Assembly: GCA_963837695.1 (NCBI GenBank)
Contig: CAWINZ010000005.1
Span: 1,674,001-1,738,000 of the forward strand
Reading direction: 5' to 3'
DNA: 64,000 nt
DNA from: VRUE01 sp963837695
Lineage (GTDB): Bacteria > Actinomycetota > Thermoleophilia > Solirubrobacterales > 70-9
Under the pieces are notes generated by a model. That model had not been told where the DNA came from. It saw nothing but the letters and a program-made list of their open reading frames with translations, and did not search any database. Positions 1 to 6,900 of the stretch are shown here, one piece after another (position 1 is the first letter of the stretch; each line of letters begins with the position of its first letter). Both the position numbers and the translations under genes were made by a program.

Positions 1-221
1 CGTCCCGCCACCGCCTCGCCCAACTCCTCGAAGAAGGCCCGGGCGCTCTCCAGCACGCTGGCGAGCGGCAGTTCGCGCAGCTCCAGCACGTCGCCGAGCA
101 GGACCACCCGCTCTGCCGTGGAGGCCTCGTCAAGCAGGACGCGGCGGATCTCGGCAGCGCGCAACACGTCCTCGCCAAAGGCGCTGCCGAGGTGCAGGTC
201 GGAGACGATCGCGGTTCGCAT
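1..221 (-). CDS. Metallophosphoesterase, N-terminal part (cut by window edge)
   Basis: This is the first ~73 residues of a calcineurin-like metallophosphoesterase, read leftward from the ATG at 219-221 and cut by the window edge. Residues 7-12 read SDLHLG and residues 43-48 GDVLEL. These are the first two metal-binding motifs of the family, with Asp8, His10 and Asp44 as likely ligands. The family hydrolyses phosphomono- or phosphodiesters with a dinuclear metal centre; the substrate cannot be told from this part. It is divergent from the hydrolase gene starting at 259, so the 37 bases between them must hold promoters for both. Confidence 0.75.
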   Translation of the reverse strand, partial: MRTAIVSDLHLGSAFGEDVLRAAEIRRVLLDEASTAERVVLLGDVLELRELPLASVLESARAFFEELGEAVAG

Positions 222-258
222 TGAAGGCAAACTTAGCTGTCCGCTCTAAGCTGGCTGG

Positions 259-1194
259 ATGAGGGGCCTCAGTGAGGAGCGGCTCGCTCCCGTCAACGGG
301 ATCGAGATCGCCTACCAGGAGATCGGCGATGCGGACGGCGAGCCGCTGCTGCTGATCATGGGCCTGGCGACCCAGATGCTCGCCTGGGACGAGGAGTTCT
401 GCGCGATGCTGGCCGAGCGTGGCTTCCGCGTCGTCCGCTTCGACAACCGCGACATCGGCCGCTCGACCAAGGTCGAGTCAGCGGGGGCGCCCAAGCGCAC
501 CGACATGCTGCTCGGTCGCCGCCGCACCGCGCCCTACCTGCTGCGCGACATGGCCGAGGACACGATCGGGCTGATGGACCATCTCGGGATCGAGTCGGCC
601 AACCTGGTCGGCGCCTCGATGGGCGGCATGATCGCCCAGACGGTCGCGATCCGCCACCCCGAGCGGGTGCGCTCACTGGTCTCGATGATGTCCTCGACCG
701 GCAACCGCTGGCTCGGGATGCCCACCTGGAAGGCGTTCGGGACGCTCTTTGCCCGTCCGGGCGTCGGGCGCGAGGCGGCAATCGAGCGCACGGTGAAGAC
801 CTTCCGCACGATCGGCTCGCCCGGCTACCCGATGGACGAGGCGCGTTTCCGCGAGCTTGCCGCCGCCTCTTATGACCGCTCCCACAGCCGCGCCGGCATC
901 GCCCGCCAGCTGCACGCGATCACCGCCTCCGGCGACCGCACCGCGGCGCTGGAACGCCTGCGCCTGCCGGCGACGGTCCTGCACGGCGCCAGCGACCCCC
1001 TGATCCGCCCCCTCGCCGGCCGCGCCACCGCCCGCGCGATCCGCGACTCCCATCTGCGCATCTTCGCCGGCATGGGCCACGACCTGCCGCCCAAGCTCTG
1101 GCCGGACTTCGTCGAGGAGATCAGCGCAACCGCTCAGCGCTTGGGCCCGACGAACTCGTCCAGCCTGGCGACGTCGGCCTTGCGCGAGACGTAG
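259..1194 (+). CDS. Alpha/beta-fold hydrolase
   Basis: A 311-residue cytoplasmic alpha/beta hydrolase without a signal peptide. The nucleophile elbow GASMGG places the catalytic Ser at 120; Asp246 (in GASDP) and His274 (in GMGHD) complete the triad. The family contains esterases, lactonases and haloperoxidase-like enzymes, and the substrate is unknown. The usual fold ends near residue 292. The last ~19 residues are encoded by DNA that is also the 3' end of the opposing homing-endonuclease-like gene, so the C-terminus may have been rewritten when that gene arrived. The triad is intact and the enzyme is probably functional. Confidence 0.85.
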   Translation: MRGLSEERLAPVNGIEIAYQEIGDADGEPLLLIMGLATQMLAWDEEFCAMLAERGFRVVRFDNRDIGRSTKVESAGAPKRTDMLLGRRRTAPYLLRDMAEDTIGLMDHLGIESANLVGASMGGMIAQTVAIRHPERVRSLVSMMSSTGNRWLGMPTWKAFGTLFARPGVGREAAIERTVKTFRTIGSPGYPMDEARFRELAAASYDRSHSRAGIARQLHAITASGDRTAALERLRLPATVLHGASDPLIRPLAGRATARAIRDSHLRIFAGMGHDLPPKLWPDFVEEISATAQRLGPTNSSSLATSALRET

Positions 1195-1910
1195 ACCGAA
1201 ACCGCCGCCGCCTCATTCGTGGGGAAGGAAGCGGTCCAACGCAGCCCAAGGCAATCGCAGGCGGAGCAGAAGATGCTCGTGATGTCGGTGGAGACGTTTG
1301 AGAAGGCATAGCGAGGCTGGGTCCAGCCGCCCTTGCCGGTGCTGTAAGAACGGCAGCCGTCCGACTGGATCAGCCCTTTGAGTAGTTGCTTCGGCCAGCG
1401 TTCAGCAAGCTTCTGTTGCCACTCAGCGAGGAATATGGGTCGGTCGTGCTTTTTGCCCGGTCCATGTTGTGGAAATAGGCACGGCCAACCCTTCCAATAG
1501 GCGTGGACCTCGTAGCAGTTGCATTTCCTCAATTGGCGACTGACTCGATTTTGCGGGACGACCGCCTGCATGGCCATCTCGCATTCGCGCACGATGCCGG
1601 GGTAGCGAACGTCCCGTGTGACCCTGAGTCGGTAGACCTGTCTCCGGTGTTCGGCTATCGAGCCATCGCCGAGGTATAGGCCAAGGAGATGCACGTACTC
1701 TGGCCCAAGTTGGTCGAAGTCGTGCTGATCTCCATGACATCGAGTGCAAGTCCCGCGGGGATTATGCGGTCGATAGGAATGGGGGAGGCTGCCGTTGACC
1801 CAGTCCCGGATCGTTAACCGAGACACGCCCGTGTATCTCGAGATCTCGCAGTTGTTCAGACCAGCCTCGTGCAGCTCCAGGACAGAGGCAACTGTTGCCT
1901 CAGGATGCAT
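1134..1910 (-). CDS. Free-standing LAGLIDADG homing-endonuclease-like protein with N-terminal HTH
   Basis: A 258-residue protein. Residues ~10-40 form a resolvase-type helix-turn-helix (NCEISRYTGVSRLTIRDW), followed by one Cys-x-x-Cys pair. Two LAGLIDADG-like motifs follow: LLGLYLGDGSI near residue 76 and LLKGLIQSDGC near residue 177, each with the acidic residue expected to bind Mg2+. Two motifs in one chain suggest a monomeric homing-type nuclease. No host intron or intein is visible. The ATG lies 8 bases beyond the 3' end of tRNA-Leu(CAG) on the same strand and has no Shine-Dalgarno, so it may be translated from the tRNA read-through transcript. Its 3' end overlaps the convergent hydrolase by 61 bases. 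Confidence 0.7.
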   Translation of the reverse strand: MHPEATVASVLELHEAGLNNCEISRYTGVSRLTIRDWVNGSLPHSYRPHNPRGTCTRCHGDQHDFDQLGPEYVHLLGLYLGDGSIAEHRRQVYRLRVTRDVRYPGIVRECEMAMQAVVPQNRVSRQLRKCNCYEVHAYWKGWPCLFPQHGPGKKHDRPIFLAEWQQKLAERWPKQLLKGLIQSDGCRSYSTGKGGWTQPRYAFSNVSTDITSIFCSACDCLGLRWTASFPTNEAAAVSVYVSRKADVARLDEFVGPKR

Positions 1911-1917
1911 GAGGAGA

Positions 1918-2001
1918 TGCGGGCGGAGGGAGTCGAACCCTCATGCGCTTACGCGCCACCGGTTCTGAGCCGATGCTGTATACCAGTTCCAGCACGCCCG
2001 C
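1918..2001 (-). tRNA. tRNA-Leu(CAG)
   Basis: Complete cloverleaf of 84 nt. The acceptor stem GCGGGCG pairs with CGCCCGC, the anticodon loop is CTCAGAA (anticodon CAG), a long variable arm typical of class II tRNAs is present, and the T arm carries GGTTCGACTCC. The discriminator is A and CCA is not encoded. The homing-endonuclease-like gene starts 8 bases beyond its 3' end. Confidence 0.95.
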
Positions 2002-2050
2002 TAGGAGCCCAAATCTATCGTTTGGGCCGGCCTGACGAGGGCACCGTCCG

Positions 2051-2068
2051 TACGAACACATGTTCGTA
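2051..2068. promoter_or_regulatory. Orphan SOS (LexA) box
   Basis: TACGAACACATGTTCGTA contains CGAAC-N4-GTTCG, the actinobacterial LexA operator, and matches the boxes at 36607 (DUF222/HNH gene) and 54813 (uvrA) at nearly every position. It lies 50 bases upstream of tRNA-Leu and 72 bases upstream of tRNA-Glu and overlaps neither recognisable core promoter. Its target is therefore unclear. It may be a relic of an SOS-controlled mobile element. Confidence 0.6.
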
Positions 2069-2139
2069 AGCTAGCTCCGCCCCCGGACGGAACCACGAGC
2101 CGACACCGCCGATCCGTCTCGCTAGAATGTCGGCCCCAC

Positions 2140-2212
2140 GCCGCTATCGTCTAGGGGACTAGGACGCCGGATTCTCAGTCCGGAAACCGGGGTTCGAATC
2201 CCCGTAGCGGTA
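2140..2212 (+). tRNA. tRNA-Glu(CTC)
   Basis: A 73-nt cloverleaf. The acceptor stem GCCGCTA pairs with TAGCGGT, the anticodon loop is TTCTCAG (anticodon CTC) and the T arm carries GGGGTTCGAATCCCC. A -10-like TAGAAT lies at 2123-2128. Its 3' half is repeated at 3339 and 5848, which marks this tRNA as an integration target. CCA is not encoded. Confidence 0.95.
2171..2212 (+). repeat. att-type direct repeat, copy 1 (within tRNA-Glu)
   Basis: The last 42 bases of tRNA-Glu, from the anticodon loop to the discriminator, recur at 3339-3380 (one mismatch) and 5848-5888 (exact over 41 bases). Tyrosine-recombinase elements that integrate into tRNA genes duplicate exactly this part. Copy 1 is the functional tRNA end. 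Confidence 0.8.
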
Positions 2213-2450
2213 TCACAATGCCGAGCCGTTCAAGCGCCTTGGTCCCATCTTCCTTGTGGTCGGCTGCGCCGCTTCTGATTCGCTCGGCAGCGATTACTTG
2301 AGCTTCCTCATCAGCTGTGCGCTCGTAGTCGAGCGACTCTTGTCTCACGCGACGGCGAGCCGCCTTGACATTGGCGGTCAGCTTGTGCGGCTTGCAGAGC
2401 AGGCAGCCGCTGCGACGGTGCTTGGGGCGTTTCCGCTTGTGATGTGCCAT
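2175..2450 (-). CDS. Small basic Cys-x-x-Cys protein, C-terminus running into tRNA-Glu
   Basis: A 91-residue protein starting MAHHKRKRPKHRRSGCLLCK. It has a strongly basic N-terminus, one C-x-x-C pair at residues 16-19 and a charged helical tail. The N-terminal motif resembles small uncharacterised actinobacterial proteins; no function is known to me. The last residues are antisense translation of tRNA-Glu, so the original C-terminus was probably replaced when this DNA joined the tRNA. A frameshifted relative lies at 6308-6450 on the same strand. A weak GGGTG precedes the ATG. Confidence 0.5.
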   Translation of the reverse strand: MAHHKRKRPKHRRSGCLLCKPHKLTANVKAARRRVRQESLDYERTADEEAQVIAAERIRSGAADHKEDGTKALERLGIVIPLRGFEPRFPD

Positions 2451-2583
2451 CACCCAAGCTTCGCGTATCGAGCTTGATTGTCTGAGTTGAGTGCACCCGC
2501 TGGGGAGACCCATGGCGGGCGGGCTGCGACAGCCAGTCGGTCTGCTCAATGGACAGCGCTGTGGCGCGCGGTACCCTTGGTAC

Positions 2584-2814
2584 GTGGCCAAGGTGATCGA
2601 GAAGCGTCCGGACGGGACGGTCGTCATCGTCGTGTCTCCGGCTGATTCCTCCGAGTTGGAGGTTGGGGCTGCGGTTGATGTCCTGCCCAAGGCCGTCGGC
2701 AACGGCCGGGATCAGGCCTGGCCGGTCGGGGCGCTCGCCGCCAAGCTCCCTGCGATCGAGATCGCCGACATCAAGGCCGCCCGCCACGAGGCGTTGCTCG
2801 GCAAGACCGAGTAG
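2584..2814 (+). CDS. Putative antitoxin of the adjacent PIN toxin
   Basis: About 77 residues from a GTG at 2584; the reading frame is open further upstream and the exact start is uncertain. The N-terminal half (AKVIEKRPDGTVVIVV, then SELEVGAAVDVLPK) looks like a short beta-rich or SpoVT/AbrB-like DNA-binding segment. The C-terminal helix KAARHEALLGKTE is typical of a toxin-wrapping tail. It ends 9 bases before the PIN-domain gene, the usual antitoxin-then-toxin order. The assignment rests mainly on position and size, since the family is not clearly recognised. Confidence 0.5.
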   Translation: MAKVIEKRPDGTVVIVVSPADSSELEVGAAVDVLPKAVGNGRDQAWPVGALAAKLPAIEIADIKAARHEALLGKTE

Positions 2815-2823
2815 AACCCGCCT

Positions 2824-3222
2824 GTGGCAAGCGTCGTTGCCGACACCCATGCCCTGCTGTGGATGCTCAGGGGGACCCTGCGCGAGCGCTCGCCGAGCGG
2901 TGCGGACGCCATCGAGGAGGCGCTGGACGCCAACGCGCTCCACGTCTCGGTCGGCTCATTCCTCGATTTGCGCTACCTGGTCGACTCAGGCCGCCTTTCG
3001 GAGCAGTTGCTCGACGACGCTCGCTCGATCGTCGACGGGGATGCCTTTATCGTCGTGCCACTCGAACTGCGGGTGCTCGACAAGATGGCGGCGGTTCCCC
3101 GCGCGAAGGTTCCCGACCCCTTCGACCGCATTATCGCGGCGACCGCGTTGACCCTCGATCTGCCGCTCGTCAGTGCCGACGAAGACATCCAAGGGGCGAT
3201 CGGCGATCGGGTGATCTGGTAG
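2824..3222 (+). CDS. PIN-domain ribonuclease, VapC-like toxin
   Basis: A 132-residue PIN protein beginning at GTG. The first acidic residue is in VVADTHALLW (Asp7). The C-terminal block DPFDRIIAATALTLDLPLVS followed by DEDI carries the remaining acidic residues and is diagnostic of VapC-type PIN toxins. Such toxins cleave tRNA or other RNA when released from their antitoxin. The gene is coupled to the upstream antitoxin candidate and lies between two att-type repeats, so it is probably mobile cargo. Confidence 0.85.
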   Translation: MASVVADTHALLWMLRGTLRERSPSGADAIEEALDANALHVSVGSFLDLRYLVDSGRLSEQLLDDARSIVDGDAFIVVPLELRVLDKMAAVPRAKVPDPFDRIIAATALTLDLPLVSADEDIQGAIGDRVIW

Positions 3223-3228
3223 CGGAGA

Positions 3229-3338
3229 ACTTTGTCCCGAACTTTGTCCCCGATTCCACCGAACTCAAGCGAACGGAATCGAACTCCTTGAACTGGGCAG
3301 GCCTAAGTCGACCGCAAACGGCTTGCTAGCTAGAGGCA
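3229..3338 (+). repeat. att-adjacent repeat, copy 1 (possible integrase 3' remnant)
   Basis: About 110 bases that align at roughly 75% identity with 5740-5847; both copies end directly at a tRNA-Glu 3'-half repeat. Both are open in one frame and encode a similar peptide (VPDSTELKRTESNSL here, VPDSTDLDRTQPNSL in the other). The differences are mostly conservative, as in formerly coding DNA. An integrase gene usually ends next to its attachment site, so this may be what is left of its 3' end. Confidence 0.55.
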
Positions 3339-3380
3339 ATTCTCAGTCCGGAAACCGGGGTTCGAATCCCCGCAGCGGTA
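3339..3380 (+). repeat. att-type direct repeat, copy 2
   Basis: A 42-base copy of the tRNA-Glu 3' half with a single T-to-C change in the acceptor stem. It lacks the 5' half and cannot be a tRNA gene. With copy 1 it brackets a 1.1-kb segment holding the small CxxC gene and the PIN module. Confidence 0.8.
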
Positions 3381-3461
3381 CTTCTGATCGGGATCACCTG
3401 CACGCCGTCCTCTCTTCGCCGGTAGCCGCGCGTAACGGGATTCGGTTTTCGGGGGTTGGGC

Positions 3462-3737
3462 CTATCCGACAGCCCGAGCGACGCCGACGATGATCAGCCC
3501 GAGCGTGACCGCCCCCAGTGCCTTGCGAAAGACGTTGACCCCGCGCGCGGCCTCCTCGTAGGCCCACACGGTCAGCGCGACGTAGAAGATCGCGCGGGCG
3601 AGGTCACGGATCGTGCTGCCGTCGTCGGCCAGCCCCGCGGCGAGGAGCGCTGCGAGGGCGATCCAGAGCGGTGGATTCGGGAACTGGCCGACTACGTATC
3701 CGCGGATCTTGACGTCCCTTTGGATGGGCGCGAGCAT
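3462..3737 (-). CDS. Small two-helix membrane protein, unknown function
   Basis: A 91-residue protein from ATG 3737. After a short cytoplasmic segment with RGYVVGQFPNPPL come two hydrophobic stretches: residues ~24-36, and ~70-88 ending near the C-terminus. A conserved-looking amphipathic stretch (RDLARAIFYVALTVWAYEEA) lies between them. I do not recognise a named family. The region between 3381 and 3461 holds no gene. It is divergent from the acyltransferase gene at 3829. Confidence 0.55.
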   Translation of the reverse strand: MLAPIQRDVKIRGYVVGQFPNPPLWIALAALLAAGLADDGSTIRDLARAIFYVALTVWAYEEAARGVNVFRKALGAVTLGLIIVGVARAVG

Positions 3738-3828
3738 ACCGCCGGCCCCGGGCTCATCCCTGAGGCGGGATCAGGACTTCGCGCACCGAAGGTGAGTTGT
3801 TCTAGCCACCCCGTGCCAGAATTGCCTC

Positions 3829-4872
3829 GTGCAACGGGGTGGCGTCGATGAGACCCGTGTTGAGACGGTGCTGCGGCGGTCGCGTACGATCCCGCCGCTG
3901 GTGCTCGGTTTGGTGCTGATCACTGCGCTCTTCCCGCCGCTGCTCGTCATCTCCGTCGCCGTCGATGTCGTTCGCCGGCTCGCCTTCGGAGTGCCGCCGA
4001 CGGCTCTGCGGTTGACTGCGTTCCTCTGGGTCTACCTCGCCGCTGAGGTGGTCGGGCTCGTCGCGATGGCAGCGGCCTGGGCCCTCAGCCTGGGCGGCCG
4101 CCGGGAGGCGGCGCTGGAGCGAATGACGCTGGGTCTGCAGCAGCTATGGGCCGGTGTCCTGTTCGGGGCGGTCAGGGCGCTGTTCGGCCTCCGTCTCGAG
4201 GTGACCGGCGACGATGCGATCGTGCCGGGGCCGGTCGTCGTGCTGATCCGCCATGCGAGCATCGTCGACAACCTCCTGCCGGCGATCCTGGTCACCCGTC
4301 CGCACGCAGTCCGCCTGCGCTATGTGCTGAAGCGCGAACTGCTCGCCGATCCCTGCCTCGACGTCGCCGGCCGGCGCCTGCCGAACTACTTCGTCCGCCG
4401 CGGCACGGGCGAGGCGGTTGAGCTGGAGCGGATGCGTTCACTGGCGCAAGGCCTGGAAGGCGACGAGGGAGTGCTGATCTACCCCGAGGGGACCCGTTTC
4501 ACACTCGAGCGCCGCAGGCGCGCGATCGCGCGGATCGGCGAGCGCGACCCCGATCTTGCCGCAAGGGCGGAGCGCCTGCGCCACCTGCTGCCGCCCCGCT
4601 TCGGTGGCGTCGGGGCGCTGCTCGACGGTGCCCCGGACGCCGACGTCCTCGTCATCGCCCACCACGGCTTCGATGGCCTGCGCTTGGTGTCCGACATTTG
4701 GCGGGGCGGTCTTGTCGACCTCTTCGTCAGAGTGCGGGTCACACGGGTGCCGCGTTCCGCCGTCCCCACGGGGGACGCCGCGCGCGCGGAGTGGCTCTAT
4801 GACCTCTGGCAGGATGTCGACGACTGGCTCGAGAAGCGCTTCGCCGCCGCTCCCCAGCCGGTGGAGTCATGA
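3829..4872 (+). CDS. 1-acyl-glycerol-3-phosphate acyltransferase-like protein (PlsC family)
   Basis: A 347-residue membrane acyltransferase. Two hydrophobic segments near residues 22-46 and 60-88 precede the catalytic domain. The H-x4-D motif appears as RHASIVDN (near 143), and the substrate-binding motif as YPEGTRFT (near 218). PlsC enzymes transfer acyl chains to lysophosphatidate at the inner membrane face. The long insert after the second motif and the first-motif context differ from housekeeping PlsC, so another acceptor lipid is possible. The GTG start is tentative. The gene overlaps the next one by 4 bases, so the two are co-translated. Confidence 0.75.
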   Translation: MQRGGVDETRVETVLRRSRTIPPLVLGLVLITALFPPLLVISVAVDVVRRLAFGVPPTALRLTAFLWVYLAAEVVGLVAMAAAWALSLGGRREAALERMTLGLQQLWAGVLFGAVRALFGLRLEVTGDDAIVPGPVVVLIRHASIVDNLLPAILVTRPHAVRLRYVLKRELLADPCLDVAGRRLPNYFVRRGTGEAVELERMRSLAQGLEGDEGVLIYPEGTRFTLERRRRAIARIGERDPDLAARAERLRHLLPPRFGGVGALLDGAPDADVLVIAHHGFDGLRLVSDIWRGGLVDLFVRVRVTRVPRSAVPTGDAARAEWLYDLWQDVDDWLEKRFAAAPQPVES

Positions 4873-5666
4873 GCACTGCCGGCCTTCTCGCGGCCGAGGC
4901 GGGGCTGGTTTTGGCCCTCGTCACGGTGCTATGGGCGGCGAGTGTCGCGCTGAAGGACACCTCGATCGTCGACATCTTCTGGGGCAGCGGCTTCGTGATC
5001 GCCGCCTGGGCCGCCTACGTTCTCGGCGACGGCAGCGCCGATCGTCGGCTGCTCCTCGCGCTGTTGGTTACTGTCTGGGGCCTTCGCCTGACCGCGTACC
5101 TCGCCCGCCGCAACCAGGGCAAGGGCGAGGACTACCGCTACGCGGCGATGCGCCGTCGTCACGGGAAGCGCTGGCCGCTGCACAGCTTGGTCGTCGTGTT
5201 CTGGTTGCAGGGCACACTGATGTGGGTCGTCTCGCTTCCAGTGCAGGTGGCAATGAACGACCCCACGCCCGCCGGGCTCGGCGCGCTCGATTGGATCGGG
5301 ACCGCGGTCTGGGTCGTCGGGTTCGCCTTCGAGGCGGTCGGCGACCAGCAGCTCGCCCGCTTCAAGGACGACCCCGCGAATCGGGGGCGGGTGATGGACC
5401 GCGGCCTCTGGCGCTATACGCGCCACCCGAACTACTTCGGCGACTTCTGCGTCTGGTGGGGGATCTGGCTCGTCGCGCTCGCCGCCGGCAGCGCCTGGTG
5501 GACCGCCGTGGGGCCCGTGGCCATGTCGATCTTGTTGATCCGGGTCAGCGGCGCCGCCCTGCTCGAGCGCTCGTTGACCAAGCGCCGCGACGGCTATGCG
5601 GACTACGTCGCGCGCACCAGCGCCTTCTTTCCCTGGCCGCCACGAGGCGGGCGGGCGGAACATTGA
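4869..5666 (+). CDS. DUF1295 / steroid 5-alpha-reductase-like membrane protein
   Basis: A 265-residue polytopic membrane protein with about six hydrophobic segments. The C-terminal signature LWRYTRHPNYFGDFCVWWG (near residues 178-196) is the cofactor-binding region shared by DUF1295, isoprenylcysteine methyltransferases and steroid reductases. DUF1295 members probably reduce lipid double bonds with NAD(P)H; the substrate is unknown. Translational coupling to the PlsC-like gene suggests a shared role in membrane-lipid modification. Confidence 0.85.
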   Translation: MSTAGLLAAEAGLVLALVTVLWAASVALKDTSIVDIFWGSGFVIAAWAAYVLGDGSADRRLLLALLVTVWGLRLTAYLARRNQGKGEDYRYAAMRRRHGKRWPLHSLVVVFWLQGTLMWVVSLPVQVAMNDPTPAGLGALDWIGTAVWVVGFAFEAVGDQQLARFKDDPANRGRVMDRGLWRYTRHPNYFGDFCVWWGIWLVALAAGSAWWTAVGPVAMSILLIRVSGAALLERSLTKRRDGYADYVARTSAFFPWPPRGGRAEH

Positions 5667-5739
5667 CGATTCGTCTCTTCGGGGCGGCTGTCGTCAGCCT
5701 GATCGGGGCTCGGTAGCGCCTTCGGCTGTGGCGTCTGAA

Positions 5740-5847
5740 AAGCATGTCCCGGAATATGTCCCCGACTCCACCGATCTAGATCGAACGCAGCCGAACTCCC
5801 TGGACTCAGCAGGCACAAATCGACCACAAACGGCTTCACAGAGCCAT
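5740..5847 (+). repeat. att-adjacent repeat, copy 2 (possible integrase 3' remnant)
   Basis: The counterpart of 3229-3338, sharing GTCCCCGA-TCCACCGA and the block AAACGGCTT just before the att repeat. Its frame reads straight through the following tRNA-Glu fragment. Together with 5667-5739, where I see nothing, it fills the gap after the DUF1295 gene. Confidence 0.5.
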
Positions 5848-5888
5848 TTCTCAGTCCGGAAACCGGGGTTCGAATCCCCGTAGCGGTA
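5848..5888 (+). repeat. att-type direct repeat, copy 3
   Basis: Forty-one bases identical to the tRNA-Glu 3' half. The four bases that follow (CTTC) match copy 2 and differ from copy 1. Copies 2 and 3 therefore share flanking sequence on both sides and probably derive from the same kind of element. Confidence 0.8.
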
Positions 5889-5914
5889 CTTCAGGACGGC
5901 GCCCAGCCCGACGC

Positions 5915-6265
5915 CTAGCCCCAGAAGATGCAGGTGGGATCGTTGTCGAGCTCGCGGAGCAGCGGCGCCAGGTCGCGCACGGGTTCGATGTACGGGTACT
6001 CGAGTCGACGGTCGTTTCGGTCGCGTGCATAGAGCGTCCAGAGGCGGGTCGTCGGATCCCACTCGAAAGTGCAGATCCGCATCCTGGTCCAGTCTGGGCC
6101 GAAGTCCTCCCGCCAGGGCGGGCGGCATTCGTAGATCGTGATCGTGTTTCCGCGGACCTTGTACTCGGTTCTCAGCTTGTCGTCGTGTTCGGCGGGAACC
6201 TTTGTCGCGCAGTAGGTCGCGATGAGCGAGATCGCGGGATCCAATACCTCGGTGGGCAGCGCCAT
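5915..6265 (-). CDS. DUF3024 family protein
   Basis: A 116-residue soluble protein from ATG 6265; an in-frame TTG lies 9 bases upstream. The family pattern is complete: an N-terminal helix (ISLIATYCATKVP), a beta hairpin ending YECRPPW, and the C-terminal block YPYIEPVRDLAPLL with CIFWG at the end. DUF3024 proteins are small, often found beside toxin-antitoxin or mobile genes, and have no established function. It lies just beyond the third att repeat, in accessory DNA. Confidence 0.75.
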   Translation of the reverse strand: MALPTEVLDPAISLIATYCATKVPAEHDDKLRTEYKVRGNTITIYECRPPWREDFGPDWTRMRICTFEWDPTTRLWTLYARDRNDRRLEYPYIEPVRDLAPLLRELDNDPTCIFWG

Positions 6266-6307
6266 CGGTTCCAACCTAACGCGGCGGGGCGCTTCGGCGC
6301 GCCGTTG

Positions 6308-6450
6308 CTACCAGGCGGCTCTCTCGTGGTTGGTCCAACGACTCCGATCTTGCCGGCGCTTCGCCTTGACATTGGCGGCAGCTTGTGCGGCTTGCACAGC
6401 AGGCAGCCGTTACGTCGATGCTTGGGGCGCTTGCGCTTGTGGTGGGCCAC
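6308..6450 (-). pseudogene. Frameshifted copy of the small CxxC protein
   Basis: Read from GTG 6450, the first 24 residues nearly match the protein at 2175-2450 (HHKRKRPKHRRNGCLLCKPH). After the codon for Leu24 one base is missing relative to that copy. Restoring it gives ANVKAKRRQDRSRW and a stop at 6308, a protein of about 47 residues. As it stands the frame runs on into unrelated residues. This is either a decayed copy or a variant with a different tail. Confidence 0.6.
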
Positions 6451-6536
6451 TGACTCAGCTTGGCGCGGATCGAGGCGTTCGACTCTGAGATCCACGGGGA
6501 AGCGTAACTTCTATGCTACGCCCAGCCTGGCCGATC

Positions 6537-6884
6537 ATGAGCCCTCGAAGCAAGTCCGACACGACCTACCACGACCGGCGCCTTGCGCGACGGCTCAAGG
6601 AAGATCCGGAGTTCCGGGCGGAGTTCGAGCGACAGCGACGGGAGATCGCCCAGATCGAGTCGATCGTCCGCCAACTCGACGAGCTGCGAGAGCAGGCGGG
6701 AATGTCGAAGACTGAACTGGCTCGCGCTGTCGGGAAGGAGCCGTCCAGTATCCGCCGATTCTTCACCGCCGAAGTCAATCCCGAGCTGAAGACCGTCGCC
6801 GCCGTAGCAGAGGCCCTTGGGGCAGAGGTCAAGGTGGTTAGCCGGAGGGTTCGCAAGAAGCAGCCCCACACGCGCCGGGACTGA
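6537..6884 (+). CDS. XRE/HigA-like helix-turn-helix protein (putative antitoxin)
   Basis: About 115 residues from ATG 6537. An N-terminal helix (RRLARRLKEDPEFRAEFERQ) precedes a canonical HTH (MSKTELARAVGKEPSSIRRF, near residues 56-75) and a short basic tail. This arrangement is typical of HigA-type antitoxins. No RelE/HigB toxin lies next to it: the following gene is an unrelated small protein. It may be an orphan antitoxin or regulator, or the partner of the unknown protein at 6901. Confidence 0.7.
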   Translation: MSPRSKSDTTYHDRRLARRLKEDPEFRAEFERQRREIAQIESIVRQLDELREQAGMSKTELARAVGKEPSSIRRFFTAEVNPELKTVAAVAEALGAEVKVVSRRVRKKQPHTRRD

Positions 6885-6900
6885 AGCGTCGCTCAAGGCT

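Noticed and set aside
3339..3380. tRNA-Glu gene at 3339 (and 5848)
   Set aside because: Only the 3' half is present; there is no D arm or 5' acceptor strand. These are att-type repeats.
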